This document shows positions 8,944 to 18,339 of a stretch of 64,000 nucleotides of DNA, piece by piece. Every line of letters starts with the position of its first letter. Within the stretch, counting starts at the first letter, position 1. Under the pieces are notes generated by a model. That model had not been told where the DNA came from. It saw nothing but the letters and a program-made list of their open reading frames with translations, and searched no databases. The position numbers and the translations under genes are program-made. The stretch is from Betaproteobacteria bacterium. GTDB lineage: Bacteria; Acidobacteriota; Terriglobia; Acidiferrales; UBA7541. The DNA is taken from the NCBI GenBank assembly GCA_903970165.1, contig CAJCHZ010000088.1, positions 1-64,000 of the forward strand, written 5' to 3'.

Positions 8944-10686
8944 ATGCCCGACACAGCTTCTATCTCCCTTGGAGGGGCGGTACTCGAAGTCGTTTCCCCG
9001 GACGGCGCTCGCCGCTACGTACGCGTGACGCAGACCCCGTTTCTAATTGGGCGCGGCGCGGAAACGGGAAACCATTTGCAACTCTCCGACCGGCGCATCT
9101 CGCGGAATTGTGCGGCGTTGGTGATGGAAGCGGGCCACCTTTATATCGAGGACCGCGGGCAGAGGCGCGGGCTATTCGTCAACGGGGAAAAAGTGGAAAG
9201 CCGGTCGCTGAACGACGGCGACTCGATCACGTTTGGGCTGGAAGATTCCTACGAAATCGTTTACCGGTCCGGTTCCTCGAGCGGCGAAGAGTCCATTCCG
9301 AATTTGCTGACGCGCATCGAGCACATCACGAGTTCGGAGCCTGTTGGCGGAGGGCTGAGCAATCTGAACCGGCTGCTGGAAGCTGCGGCGCTTTTGCACT
9401 CACAGCTTCCTTTGGATGAGGTGCTTGGGCGCGTGCTGGATCATGCGGTTTCGGTGACCGACGCGGACCGTGGGATGCTACTCGAGGCCGATGAACGGGG
9501 CGTGCTGAAAGTCCGGCTGGCGCGGCGGAGCGGTGGTTTGCGGCTTCCGCCCGAGAGTCTGACGCCGAGCCAAACGGCGATTCAGCTGGCGCTGCGGCAG
9601 CATTCGCCGGTGATCACGGAGGATTTGGCGCAAGCGGAAATGGGATTGCAGTCCGCGCAGAGCATCATTGCGCAACGGCTGCGTGCGGTGGTCGTGATTC
9701 CCCTATACGCCGTACACCGGGCGACCGGAGATTCCGGGGTTACGCCGGCGGCGCTTGGGCATTCCCTTGGCGTGCTTTATTTGGACTCGCGGCGGCCTGC
9801 GGCGTTTTCAAAACTTGACCGGCAGATTCTGGATGCGCTGGCCGCCGACGCGGCGAGCATTCTGGACAACGCGCGGCTGGTTATTCGCGAACGCGAGCGA
9901 CAAAGGCTGGAGCAGGAAATCAACATCGCGCGCGACATCCAGCAGGCATTGTTGCCGAAAAATTTTCCGGATCACCCGCATGTTGCCGTGGCGGGCTGCA
10001 ATTATCCTTGCCTAGCCGTGGGAGGCGACTACTTCGACGTTTTTCCGCTGGATAATAACCGGACCGCTTTTCTTCTGGCCGACGTTTCTGGCAAAGGCCT
10101 TGGCGCTGCGATTGTTACTACGATGCTTCAGGGCGCGCTTTCCGGGATGACGCTGGGGACTGATCCTGCGCGCGTGATTAGCCACGTCAACCGGTTCCTC
10201 TGCGATCATGCCGAAGTCGGGCGCTACGCTACCATGTTCTTTGGCATTCTTGACGATGACGGGCACATGGAATTTATTAATGCCGGGCATCCGTCGCCGT
10301 TTTTGATTCGCAAGGGCGTTGCCGAGGAGCCTTTCAGCGAGGGATCCTATCCGGTGGGACTTGTGCCGGAGGCCGAATATTCCGTGGCGCGCGTGAAGCT
10401 GGAGCCTGGGGACACTGTGGTTCTGTTCAGTGACGGCGTTACCGAAGCGATGGACCCTGACGAGGAACTGTTCGGAGTTCCCCGGCTCAGGAAAGTTCTG
10501 ACCGGGCAGACCGAGTGTCCGCTGGATCAGATTCAGAAGAGCGTCCTCGAAGCCGTGGAGAACTTCGCGCGGGGCGCGAGCCAGGCCGATGACCTTACCC
10601 TGCTGATTGTTCGTTACCGGGCCGCGGGAGCGCGCGCCACCACCGATACGGACGCGACGCCCGCGATACAGTCCGCGTCGGCGTAA
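8944..10686 (+). CDS. FHA-GAF-PP2C (SpoIIE/RsbU-type) serine phosphatase
   Basis: The order is an FHA domain (residues about 25-105, with FLIGRGAE at 33-40 and FVNGEK at 78-83), a GAF domain (about 130-310), a short coiled coil (RERERQRLEQEINIARD) and a PP2C/SpoIIE phosphatase domain (about 335-560). Metal-binding acidic motifs VGGDYFDVF and FLLADVSGKG are intact, so it should be active. FHA domains bind phosphothreonine, so it probably acts in partner-switching or Ser/Thr kinase signalling in the cytoplasm. In the FHA core, SRNCA has Asn where many members have His. A second GAF-PP2C protein lies at 35770. Confidence 0.9.
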   Translation: MPDTASISLGGAVLEVVSPDGARRYVRVTQTPFLIGRGAETGNHLQLSDRRISRNCAALVMEAGHLYIEDRGQRRGLFVNGEKVESRSLNDGDSITFGLEDSYEIVYRSGSSSGEESIPNLLTRIEHITSSEPVGGGLSNLNRLLEAAALLHSQLPLDEVLGRVLDHAVSVTDADRGMLLEADERGVLKVRLARRSGGLRLPPESLTPSQTAIQLALRQHSPVITEDLAQAEMGLQSAQSIIAQRLRAVVVIPLYAVHRATGDSGVTPAALGHSLGVLYLDSRRPAAFSKLDRQILDALAADAASILDNARLVIRERERQRLEQEINIARDIQQALLPKNFPDHPHVAVAGCNYPCLAVGGDYFDVFPLDNNRTAFLLADVSGKGLGAAIVTTMLQGALSGMTLGTDPARVISHVNRFLCDHAEVGRYATMFFGILDDDGHMEFINAGHPSPFLIRKGVAEEPFSEGSYPVGLVPEAEYSVARVKLEPGDTVVLFSDGVTEAMDPDEELFGVPRLRKVLTGQTECPLDQIQKSVLEAVENFARGASQADDLTLLIVRYRAAGARATTDTDATPAIQSASA

Positions 10687-10889
10687 ACCGACCATGGTCC
10701 GCTTGCCGGCCGTCCGCTCTTACGTCTTCCGCTTTTCATCCTTCCGAGAACGACGCGCCAGCCTCTGTTCGTAATTCTCATTTGTAGTTGGGGGTTTCTT
10801 GTGAAATGCTCTCCTCCTTTGTGCGAACGTTTGCCAAAATTTAGGAAAAACCGTCCGCAAAAAATGGCGAGGGAGCCCTTAGGAGCGCA

Positions 10890-12794
10890 ATGAACACCGT
10901 AAATTCGAATCGAAGAGACGTTTTGAAAAATGGGCTGGCGATTCTTGGTGCGGGCCTGATTTCCGGTGAAGGCGTGCTGGGAAGCGAGACACAGTCCGCT
11001 CAAAAACGCGGGCAGGTCGCGGAATCCAAGAGCGCTTGCGGTTGCGATCGCGCGGCGGATGGTTCGCTGCTGGATGTCAGCTTCAGCGAGTTGCGGCCGA
11101 TGATTGAGCGATATCAAGTGGATTTGCGCGATTTGTATCGCACGTATCCGCTGTCCTTTTCTCTGACGCGCAAGGCGAAAGCGGACGCATTCTTTGCTGG
11201 GCAGCTCAAATTGGTGGACGGAGTCAACTTCGATGCGCTGAGCGCGGACGGGCGGCTGGATTTTACATTGTTCCGGAGCCATCTGGAGCACCAGCGAAAA
11301 CAGTTGGGTGACGACGACCGAAAGAACGCGGAGGTCGAGCAGCTTGTCCCCTATCAGGCGTTTGTTGTGAATCTGGAGGAAGCACGGCGGCGAATGGAAA
11401 CGCTTGATGCGCAGAAAGCCTCTCTGGTGCTAACGAGCGCGCTCGTGGACATAAAGAAGGCGGCGGGATCGCTGCCAAATCCAAGGCCACGGGCAGGTTT
11501 GCTGGCGCGCGCCGCGAATCGCATCAACGAACTGCGGGGGGCGCTGCGATGGTGGCACGACTTTTACAATTTGTACGATCCCGAATTCGCGTGGTGGAAC
11601 GACAATTTGTACAGACAGGCGGATGCGGCGATGGACCAGCACCTGCGCGTGCTACTGACGGCGGCAGGAATCAAGCTGCCTGCAGAAGGGGCACCAGCGC
11701 CGGAATTCAGAGGATCGGGAGAGGGGCGGGGGCCGCGGAATGAGTTTACTCCGCCGACGGAAAGCGGTGACCTGGCCGGCGTGGGTCCGGCTGGACGTGA
11801 TGCGCTCGTCGAAGCGCTGCGCTACAACGTTGTGGCGTACACGCCGGAAGACCTGGTGGCGATAGCGAACAAGGAATTCGCCTGGTGCGACAAAGAAATG
11901 CTGCGCGCTTCCCATGAACTGGGCTTTGGCGACGACTGGAAGAAGGCGCTGGAAAAAGTCAAAAACGATTATGTGGCGCCGGGAAAGATGATTTACCTCG
12001 TCAGGGATCAGCAGAAAGAGGCGATTGAATTCATGCAGGCGCATGACATTGTGACGATGCCGGCGCTGGTGCGCGAGGATTGGTGGGAAGAGGCGATGAC
12101 GCCGCAAATGCAATTGGCTAGCCCGTTTTTCCTTGGGGGCGACGTCATCATGGTGTCTTCGCCTGCCAGCACGATGGCGATTCAGGAACGGCTGGAAGTT
12201 TTGCGAGGAAATAATACGAATTTCTCGCGGGGCATCGTGTTTCACGAACTGGTTCCCGGGCATCACATGCAGGGTTATATGTCGCAGCGGTATCACGTGT
12301 ATCGCACGCCGTTTCACACGGCGTTCTGGACGGAAGGGATGGCGTTTTATTGGGAGATGCTGATGTGGGATCTGGGTTATGACCGGACGCCGGAGCAGCG
12401 GATCGGAGTGCTTTTTTGGCGCATGCACCGATGCGCGCGGATTATTTTTTCGCTTAACTTCCATCTCGGGCAATGGACGGCGCAGAAGTGCGTGGACTTT
12501 TTGATTGACCGCGTGGGCCACGAACGGGCCAATGCGGAGGGAGAGGTGCGGCGATCGTTTGAGGGTTCTTATGAGCCGATCTACCAGTGCGCTTATATGC
12601 TGGGGGCGCTGCAGTTTTATGCTTTGCACAAAGAGTTTGTGGTGGCGGGAAAAATGACGAATCGGGATTTTCACGATGCGATTTTCCTCGCCGGCAATAT
12701 GCCGATTGAGATGGTGCGTGCGTCGCTGGCAAAAATAACGGTTGTTCGCGATTATCAGCCGAATTGGAAATTTTATGGGCCGATTACGGCCTGA
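10890..12794 (+). CDS. DUF885 family protein, predicted exported metallopeptidase-like
   Basis: The 634-residue protein begins with a Tat-like leader (NRRDVLKNGLAILGAG). The DUF885 signature HELVPGHHMQGY (His452, Glu453, His458) resembles an HExxH-type metal site, and EGMAFYWEMLMWDLG supplies a further Glu. DUF885 members are thought to be zinc peptidases, but substrates are mostly unknown. The start ATG follows AGGAG by a few bases. The gene stands alone, and the long antisense open frames over it are shadows. Confidence 0.85.
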   Translation: MNTVNSNRRDVLKNGLAILGAGLISGEGVLGSETQSAQKRGQVAESKSACGCDRAADGSLLDVSFSELRPMIERYQVDLRDLYRTYPLSFSLTRKAKADAFFAGQLKLVDGVNFDALSADGRLDFTLFRSHLEHQRKQLGDDDRKNAEVEQLVPYQAFVVNLEEARRRMETLDAQKASLVLTSALVDIKKAAGSLPNPRPRAGLLARAANRINELRGALRWWHDFYNLYDPEFAWWNDNLYRQADAAMDQHLRVLLTAAGIKLPAEGAPAPEFRGSGEGRGPRNEFTPPTESGDLAGVGPAGRDALVEALRYNVVAYTPEDLVAIANKEFAWCDKEMLRASHELGFGDDWKKALEKVKNDYVAPGKMIYLVRDQQKEAIEFMQAHDIVTMPALVREDWWEEAMTPQMQLASPFFLGGDVIMVSSPASTMAIQERLEVLRGNNTNFSRGIVFHELVPGHHMQGYMSQRYHVYRTPFHTAFWTEGMAFYWEMLMWDLGYDRTPEQRIGVLFWRMHRCARIIFSLNFHLGQWTAQKCVDFLIDRVGHERANAEGEVRRSFEGSYEPIYQCAYMLGALQFYALHKEFVVAGKMTNRDFHDAIFLAGNMPIEMVRASLAKITVVRDYQPNWKFYGPITA

Positions 12795-12854
12795 AAAGGA
12801 ACGACGGATCGCCTGAAGCTCGAGCTAGCGACACCGTCGCCCTCTTCAGCAAGG

Positions 12855-12892
12855 AAAAAGCACCCTAGCTTCGGGGCTCCGCACAGGTGCTT
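12855..12892 (-). terminator. Intrinsic terminator of the lactonase-like gene
   Basis: On the minus strand AAGCACC (12892-12886) pairs with GGTGCTT (12864-12858) and is followed directly by a T-rich tail (TTTCC). It lies 27 nt past the stop codon at 12919. The loop is long (21 nt), so it may be partly a dispersed repeat. Confidence 0.5.
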
Positions 12893-12918
12893 CGAAGCTC
12901 AGTGCGAGCAAGTCTGGG

Positions 12919-13656
12919 CTAATCGTAAAACGCCGGCGCCTTCTTGAGGTTTGCCCACTGTGAGCCGTCGTGCCCAAACACAATAAGCTGCACGCGCTCA
13001 CGCTGCACCAATTCCAGCAATTTTCGCGTGCTGGCCAGGAGCTGGTCTTCGTTGTCGTCCATGGGCGAGCCTTTGCGCTCTATCGTGAAGAGGCGTTCCA
13101 GGATGACGGCGTCGATGGCCAGCAATACAGGACCGGTATTGGGGAGGCGCAACAAGAGGGATTGATGGCCTCGGGCATGGCCGCTGGTTTCGAGCAAGGT
13201 CAGTCCCGGGAGTATTTCGAAATCGCCGTCAACGAGCCGATAGCGCAGGTCCGGATGATCCCAATGGCCGCGCGCGGCGGCAAATCGCGGGTGCCCGGCG
13301 CGAGCTAATTCGTAATGCTCGCGCTGGACGACGAACTCGGCTTTCTTGAAGGAATCGTGATAGCCGGCGTGGTCCACGTCGAAATGAGTCGCGATGACCA
13401 TATTGATGTCGTCCGGGCTCAACCGAAGTTCCGCGAGATGCTCCAGGACATTTTTCTGGTTTAAAGACGGAGGCCCGTCCGCTCGCCTGGGAACATCGGC
13501 CGGATACCCGCTATCAATCAGAATGCGTTTGCCCTCATTCGTTTCGATGAGATAGCAGACCAAAACCATCTCCAAAGTCCGGCCACCCGGCAAAGGAACC
13601 GTGGTGGTGGACAGTTGCATCAGGTAAAGCCGCGCAATCGAGGTGTCGGTAGTCAT
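12919..13656 (-). CDS. MBL-fold hydrolase, N-acyl homoserine lactonase-like
   Basis: The 245-residue protein has the dinuclear-zinc metallo-beta-lactamase motif HFDVDHAG (His91, Asp93, Asp95, His96), a third-motif His160 (TSGHARGHQS), bridging Asp182 (AIDAV) and His229 (VFGHD). This HxDxDH set with the long N-terminal strand region is typical of AHL lactonases that open homoserine lactone rings (quorum quenching), but related lactonases share it. No signal peptide is visible, so it is probably cytoplasmic. The ATG at 13656 is preferred because GGAGA lies upstream; an in-frame ATG at 13749 would add 31 residues. It has its own consensus promoter and a terminator. Confidence 0.8.
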   Translation of the reverse strand: MTTDTSIARLYLMQLSTTTVPLPGGRTLEMVLVCYLIETNEGKRILIDSGYPADVPRRADGPPSLNQKNVLEHLAELRLSPDDINMVIATHFDVDHAGYHDSFKKAEFVVQREHYELARAGHPRFAAARGHWDHPDLRYRLVDGDFEILPGLTLLETSGHARGHQSLLLRLPNTGPVLLAIDAVILERLFTIERKGSPMDDNEDQLLASTRKLLELVQRERVQLIVFGHDGSQWANLKKAPAFYD

Positions 13657-13809
13657 TCCTTGAAGTCTCCCAATCCAGAAAGTTCGCGGAGGGCAACGGC
13701 CCGGCCCAGCCGGTCCCGAAACCGCCCAAAACAAGTGGTATCGATACATGGCAAAAGCCAGCCTCCACGCCGTGGCCCAGAGTGAGTCCGTGCCAATCGG
13801 CTTACCCTC

Positions 13810-13838
13810 ATTATATCACATTGTGTGTATGTTGTCAA
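13810..13838 (-). promoter_or_regulatory. Perfect sigma-70 type promoter for the lactonase gene
   Basis: On the minus strand TTGACA (13838-13833), a 17-nt spacer, and TATAAT (13815-13810) match both consensus hexamers exactly. The expected start near 13803 leaves a leader of about 147 nt before the ATG at 13656. The spacer holds the partly symmetric CACAATGTG. Confidence 0.75.
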
Positions 13839-14021
13839 GTGGGATATGGACAAAAAGCTGAGACGGGAGAGAGGGCCGATTTGCAGATAGCGGATGATTC
13901 GGAGGCGCCGCTTACCTCTTGGCACATGAGCGCAGGTTCGAGCGGTTACAGGGGAATTGGTTTGCCTTGAAGCAGGGTTAGCTATGACCTGGCAGAGACC
14001 TATTTGTGATTACGATCGAAG

Positions 14022-14053
14022 AAAGCGGGAGCAGAGCTCCCGCACTCCACATT
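14022..14053. repeat. 32-bp hairpin repeat, copy 1
   Basis: AAAGCGGGAGCAGAGCTCCC and the following 12 bases form a perfect 8-bp stem (14025-14032 with 14036-14043, 3-nt loop) plus a constant tail. A copy with one mismatch lies at 15626-15657. Confidence 0.7.
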
Positions 14054-14063
14054 TGCTTGCACA

Positions 14064-14877
14064 TTATGGATGCGGGTTGCTTGTGGGCGAGACTGTCGGA
14101 ACGGCGTCGCCGGGGTCCGGGGCGGCGTGGAAATTTTCTTTTTTGAGGCGCGTGTCGCCGTTCACGTAGGCGGTGAAATCGGTTCCTTTTGTGAAGGCGA
14201 CGTCTTTGCCGTGCATTACCGGAATGACCATACCTGCAGTGGAGCTGGAACCTTTGGCTTCGGTTCCCGAACGCAGGCTGGCTTGCTCGTTGTCGGCGAG
14301 GCGGACGCTCTTGATCAGGACGCTGAGTTTGCCGCCACGGCCGAGGGCCTTGCGAGGCTCGGCTTCATTGACTACACCCAGAGCGACCGCGCCTTTGGGA
14401 ATCACTAGGAAATCATCCACGACAACGTCTTGGGAAACTTCGAAACTCACATCGTCGCCGACCTGGGCGTCGGTGGAAGAGAGGGTCTTGCTGATTCATT
14501 TGTACCGGCGTGCTGTCGAGAAGAATAAGCACGGGCGCCGCGCTAGAAGCGTTTGAAGGCGCGTCGGCTGGCTTGCCCGTGCGGTCATAAGCGAGCTTTT
14601 CGCGGTTGGGTGCGGCGGTCGGCGCGAGCACGGGTTTTGTCCCCGGGGTGGTCTTCAGTATCACGAGAGAGTCGATAGTGACGTAGCCGACTTTGCCTTT
14701 GGCGGTACGCACACCGTAATAATTGTCATAGCGGCCGACGATTTCGACTTGCTGGCCGCACTGAAGAGTGGCACGGACGTCAAGAGTGACGATGGAGCTG
14801 TAGAGAAAGGCGCAGTCGCCGGCGCATTCGACCTGGCCAATGTCCTGGGCCTTTGAGAGGGTGGGGCTAGAAGGCAT
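14064..14877 (-). pseudogene. SH3-domain envelope protein interrupted by a frameshift
   Basis: The upstream part (14877 down to about 14497) encodes a bacterial SH3-like domain (VEIVGRYDNYYGVRTAKGKV) and a linker ending in ILLDSTPVQM. The matching continuation ISKTLSSTDAQVGDDVSFEV lies in another frame and runs to the stop at 14064. The join needs one base removed or two added at about 14497. A possible signal peptide (AALAALLQCLLA) sits upstream in yet another frame (start near 14948), hinting at a second frame error. It is either a decaying gene or carries assembly errors. Function is unknown. Confidence 0.6.
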
Positions 14878-15130
14878 TGCAGGAGAGCCGCGAGCGCCGC
14901 CGGGGCGTGGGGCTGGCGCGAGAAGATAGATTGGAGCCGTGATTTCACCTTTCTATCTCAGCGCACGAAATCGAATTGTGGCAATAGAACTCGAGCGAGG
15001 ATTGTTCATAAAGAGGCAATCACGGCTGAGGACGGCGGGGATTGGGATGTTTGATTTAAAAAAAACAAATAGGGCTGCTGGCGCTGCCTTTGGCTTTTAA
15101 GAATGAAATCAATGAGTGAGTGGCTGGAGA

Positions 15131-15424
15131 TCAGCTTTTGCTGGGTTCGACGCTGACACCTTTCCAGAAGGCAACGTGGTTTTTGATCTCGGCCGCGGCG
15201 GGGTTGGGTTCGGGGTAGTACCAAGCGGCGTTTTCGTTTTTCATGCCGTCTACCTCGACGTGGTAGTAGTGAGCGGTGCCTTTCCACGGGCAGATCGACG
15301 TGTGGGTGCTTGATTTCAGAAAGTCTTTGGCGACAGAGTCCGGCGGAAAGTACTGGTTGCCCTCGATAGTGACCGTGTTTTTGCTGTCGGCGATTACTTT
15401 TCCGCCCCAAATGGCTTTTGCCAT
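15131..15424 (-). CDS. DUF427 domain protein
   Basis: The 97-residue protein MAKAIWGGKVIADSKNTVTI has the DUF427 pattern: a short beta-rich fold with YFPPDSV, the CPWKGTAHYYHVEVDG signature, and AAWYYPEP near the C terminus. The biochemical role of the family is unknown. The ATG at 15424 follows GGAGGA, which excludes the longer open frame that starts upstream. The gene appears monocistronic. Confidence 0.85.
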   Translation of the reverse strand: MAKAIWGGKVIADSKNTVTIEGNQYFPPDSVAKDFLKSSTHTSICPWKGTAHYYHVEVDGMKNENAAWYYPEPNPAAAEIKNHVAFWKGVSVEPSKS

Positions 15425-15731
15425 GTGCTGTCCTCCAGTTTTGTGTTGGCCTGCGCTAGAGAATACGTGGCGCGCGGCTATTTGGATAATTGGATGCCGG
15501 GGCGCGGCATCTCGTTCCATCGAATTGATTGCGAGCTTGAGGATGGTTAACGGCATCCTTTGTGGCGGCTTAGCTTTTGTGGTTCAGAGAGATTGGGGCA
15601 GGACTTTCTTGGTCGAAGAGGGGAAAAAGCGGGAGTAGAGCTCCCGCACTCCACATTGGGACATATAGGGCATGGAGTTGCGGTTTGCTACAATCCAGGC
15701 TCGAGGCTGAAAAAAGATAGAAAGGAATTCT
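15425..15731. other. Intergenic region with hairpin repeat copy 2
   Basis: Divergent promoter region between the DUF427 and DUF6526 genes. It contains the second copy of the 32-bp hairpin repeat at 15626-15657; nothing else is recognised. Confidence 0.55.
15626..15657. repeat. 32-bp hairpin repeat, copy 2
   Basis: Identical to 14022-14053 except for T in place of C at 15636. The inverted arms GCGGGAG (15629-15635) and CTCCCGC (15641-15647) are intact. Confidence 0.7.
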
Positions 15732-16166
15732 ATGGCTGACCAGAGTTTTGAGAAACATGCGATGTATGTTCCGGCGTTTCACTTTATTCTTTTGCCGGCG
15801 ATGGCGCTGAATGTGGGGCTGGCGATTTATTGGTGTTTTCATACGGAGTTTAAAATGGCGGCGGTTCTGGGAATTTTGGTGGCACTGGGGTTGCTGGTGG
15901 GAGTTGTGGGGCTGCGGATCATGGCCTTGAAGGTGCAGGACCGGGTGATTCGGCTGGAGGAACGGTTGCGGTTCGAGAGGGTGCTGCCGGCGGATTTGCA
16001 GGCGCGGATTGGAGAGTTCACGATCGAACAGCTTGTGGGGTTACGATTTGCGAGCAATTCGGAGTTGCCGGAATTGGCGCGGAAGGTTTTGGAAGAGAAT
16101 GTAAAAACGCGGAAAGAGATCAAACGGATGATTAAGGTCTGGCGGCCAGATTTCGCGCGGGCGTGA
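15732..16166 (+). CDS. DUF6526-like membrane protein
   Basis: The 144-residue protein has two membrane helices (FHFILLPAMALNVGLAIYW and MAAVLGILVALGLLVGVVGL), then a cytoplasmic helical tail with VQDRVIRLEERLRFERVLP. This matches the small DUF6526 family, whose role is unknown. AAGGA sits upstream of the ATG. It probably stands alone. Confidence 0.8.
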   Translation: MADQSFEKHAMYVPAFHFILLPAMALNVGLAIYWCFHTEFKMAAVLGILVALGLLVGVVGLRIMALKVQDRVIRLEERLRFERVLPADLQARIGEFTIEQLVGLRFASNSELPELARKVLEENVKTRKEIKRMIKVWRPDFARA

Positions 16167-16272
16167 CAGGATCGAGTGCTGGCCCTTGTAACCAGGGTTA
16201 GTAACAGGGGTGGGGCTCTTCGAGGCTCAGGGCAAGCAAACCTTCATCTCTGCGAATATTTGGAGGACCGAT

Positions 16273-17067
16273 TTAGAAGATGCTGCGGACGACGCCGCCT
16301 TCGGCTCTTACTGCGGCACCATTGATGGCGGCGGACTGGGCGCTGGCAACGAAGGCAACTACGGCGGCGATTTCCTCGCTTGTTTCGAAGCGCTTGAGCA
16401 ATGAAGTCGGGCGCGCGGTTTTGAAAAATTCCTTTTCCACGTCAGCGGCTGTAACTCCTTGTTGTTTGGCCATGCTTTCCAGGAAAGTGGAGACTCCTTC
16501 GGAAGCAGTGGGACCGGGAAGGACGGAGTTTACCGTCACGCCGGTACCGGCGACAGATTCCGCGAGACCGCGGGCGATGGCAATTTGGGCGGTTTTGGTC
16601 ATGCCATAATGAATCATTTCTTTGGGAATTTGCTGCCCGGACTCGCTGGAGATGAAGATGATGCGGCCCCAATTATTTTTCAGCATGCCGGGGAGATAAT
16701 GGCGGGAGAGGCGGACGCCGCTAAGAATGTTGACCTCGAAGAAGCGGAGCCAGTCGGCATCGGGAATTTCCGCGAAGGGTTTTACTTCGAAGATTCCCAG
16801 ATTGTTAATGAGAATGTCCGCTCGCGGTATTTTTTTGGCGAAGAGTTCGACCCCGGAGGCGGTACCGAGGTCGGCGGCGATGCCTTCGATATCCGCAGAT
16901 TTGTTTTCTTGACGGATTTTTTCAAGGGCAGCGGTTACACGCGCTTCCGTGCGGCCATTGAGGATGACGTGGGCGCCTTCTTCGGCCAGCGCGGCGGCGA
17001 TGGCGAAGCCGATGCCTGCGGTTGAACCGGAGACTACGGCTTTTTTGCCTTTCAATCCAAGATCCAT
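16273..17067 (-). CDS. Short-chain dehydrogenase/reductase
   Basis: The 264-residue protein has the Rossmann glycine motif VVSGSTAGIGFAIA, ILINNLGIFE (the NNAG motif with Leu for Ala), the catalytic Ser in FISSESG and the pair HYGMTK (YxxxK), so it should be an active NAD(P)-dependent oxidoreductase. The ATG at 17067 follows GGAAGG; an upstream in-frame start lacks support. Substrate is unknown. An aldo-keto reductase gene lies 91 bp upstream on the same strand and may be co-transcribed. Confidence 0.9.
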   Translation of the reverse strand: MDLGLKGKKAVVSGSTAGIGFAIAAALAEEGAHVILNGRTEARVTAALEKIRQENKSADIEGIAADLGTASGVELFAKKIPRADILINNLGIFEVKPFAEIPDADWLRFFEVNILSGVRLSRHYLPGMLKNNWGRIIFISSESGQQIPKEMIHYGMTKTAQIAIARGLAESVAGTGVTVNSVLPGPTASEGVSTFLESMAKQQGVTAADVEKEFFKTARPTSLLKRFETSEEIAAVVAFVASAQSAAINGAAVRAEGGVVRSIF

Positions 17068-17158
17068 TTTTGAGCCTTCCCGTCGATTTCGTGCCTGCGC
17101 CGGAAAAAATTCATTCGCGAGGGCACGCAAGCTCCACGCTACGATTATTGCAAATGTT

Positions 17159-18133
17159 CTAAGCTTTGGCCGTGGCTGCTGCGGCGGCGCCTTCTACTTC
17201 GGCGATTTCTTCCGGGGTTAGATTCAGTTCGCTGGCGTGGATTATGCCTTCGACCTGGGCGGCGTTGCGGGCGCCTACGATGGCTCCCGTTACCGCGGGA
17301 TTGCTGAGAACCCAGGCGATGGCTACTTCGCCGGGATTGCGGCCGTGGCGGGCACCTACCTTTCGCAAGCGCTCCACCAGTTCGATATTTTTTGAGAGGC
17401 GGGGCTCGCGGAATTCGGGGTTGCGGCTGCGGAAATCGTCGGGCGGAAGCGCGGCGGCGCGTTCGCGCGTCATTGCACCGGTAAGGAGGCCGGACGCCAT
17501 GGGGGCGTAGGAGATGACGCCAATTCCCTGCCCTTTGCAATAGGGGAGGATTTCTTTTTCGACGGCGCGGCGAATCATCGAGTAGGGCGGCTGCAGAGAA
17601 GTCACCGGAGCGATGGCTTGGGCCCGCTGGATTTGGGCGACGTTGAAGTTGGAGACGGCGATCGAGCGCACTTTGCCTTCTTTTTGAAGGGCGGACATGG
17701 TTTGCCAGGCTTCTTCGAGGCCAGGGCCGTTGTCGGCGGGCGGCCAGTGCATTTGGTAGAGATCGATGACTTCGATTTGCAGGCGGCGGAGACTGTCTTC
17801 GCACTCCTGGCGGATGCTGGCGGCGGTGTGATTTTGGGAGACGTGGCCTTCGGCATCCCAGCGGAGGACGCATTTCGTGAAAATGTACGGCTTGGGGCCT
17901 TGCCAAGTCTTCAGCGCTTGCGCGACGACTTCTTCGGAATGGCCTACGCCGTAGACCGCGGCCGTGTCAATCCAGTTTACACCGAGCTCGAGAGAGCGGT
18001 GGATGGCACCGATGGAGTCTTCGTCTGCCTGGTGTCCCCAAGCGAAATCCCAGCCGCTACCCCCGATGGCCCATGCACCGAAGCCGAGTGGGGTGATTTG
18101 GAGATCGGAGTTACCTAATTTGCGCGTTTGCAT
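17159..18133 (-). CDS. Aldo/keto reductase
   Basis: The 324-residue (beta/alpha)8 protein shows the AKR tetrad: Asp and Tyr in WIDTAAVYGVGHSE, Lys in IFTKC and His in LYQMHWP. The NADPH-binding end has AIVGARNAAQVE. It reduces aldehydes or sugars with NADPH in the cytoplasm; substrate unknown. Start ATG 18133 has GAGG upstream. An SDR gene follows. Confidence 0.9.
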   Translation of the reverse strand: MQTRKLGNSDLQITPLGFGAWAIGGSGWDFAWGHQADEDSIGAIHRSLELGVNWIDTAAVYGVGHSEEVVAQALKTWQGPKPYIFTKCVLRWDAEGHVSQNHTAASIRQECEDSLRRLQIEVIDLYQMHWPPADNGPGLEEAWQTMSALQKEGKVRSIAVSNFNVAQIQRAQAIAPVTSLQPPYSMIRRAVEKEILPYCKGQGIGVISYAPMASGLLTGAMTRERAAALPPDDFRSRNPEFREPRLSKNIELVERLRKVGARHGRNPGEVAIAWVLSNPAVTGAIVGARNAAQVEGIIHASELNLTPEEIAEVEGAAAAATAKA

Positions 18134-18339
18134 TTGTTGGCCTCGCTTTGATTGGTTGGCACCATTTTTCCGGAAGAATTCTACATTCTGTGTGATGAAA
18201 AGTTGAAGAAATTGGTTATGGGGCATTTTTTACGGCGAAGAATAGGAGAAAAAGGAAGGGATCGAGGTTGAAGCTGACGACTGGGATTGCGCATGGGCGC
18301 GATGTGTCGTGCGTGCCCATAGGAGCGCAAGGAGTTGGG

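Larger units (their letters stand above)
13657..14063. other. Intergenic region: promoter on the left, hairpin repeat on the right
   Basis: No convincing gene. It holds the roughly 147-nt leader and promoter of the lactonase gene (up to 13838) and one copy of a 32-bp hairpin repeat (14022-14053). Short open frames here lack ribosome binding sites and recognisable motifs. Confidence 0.6.
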
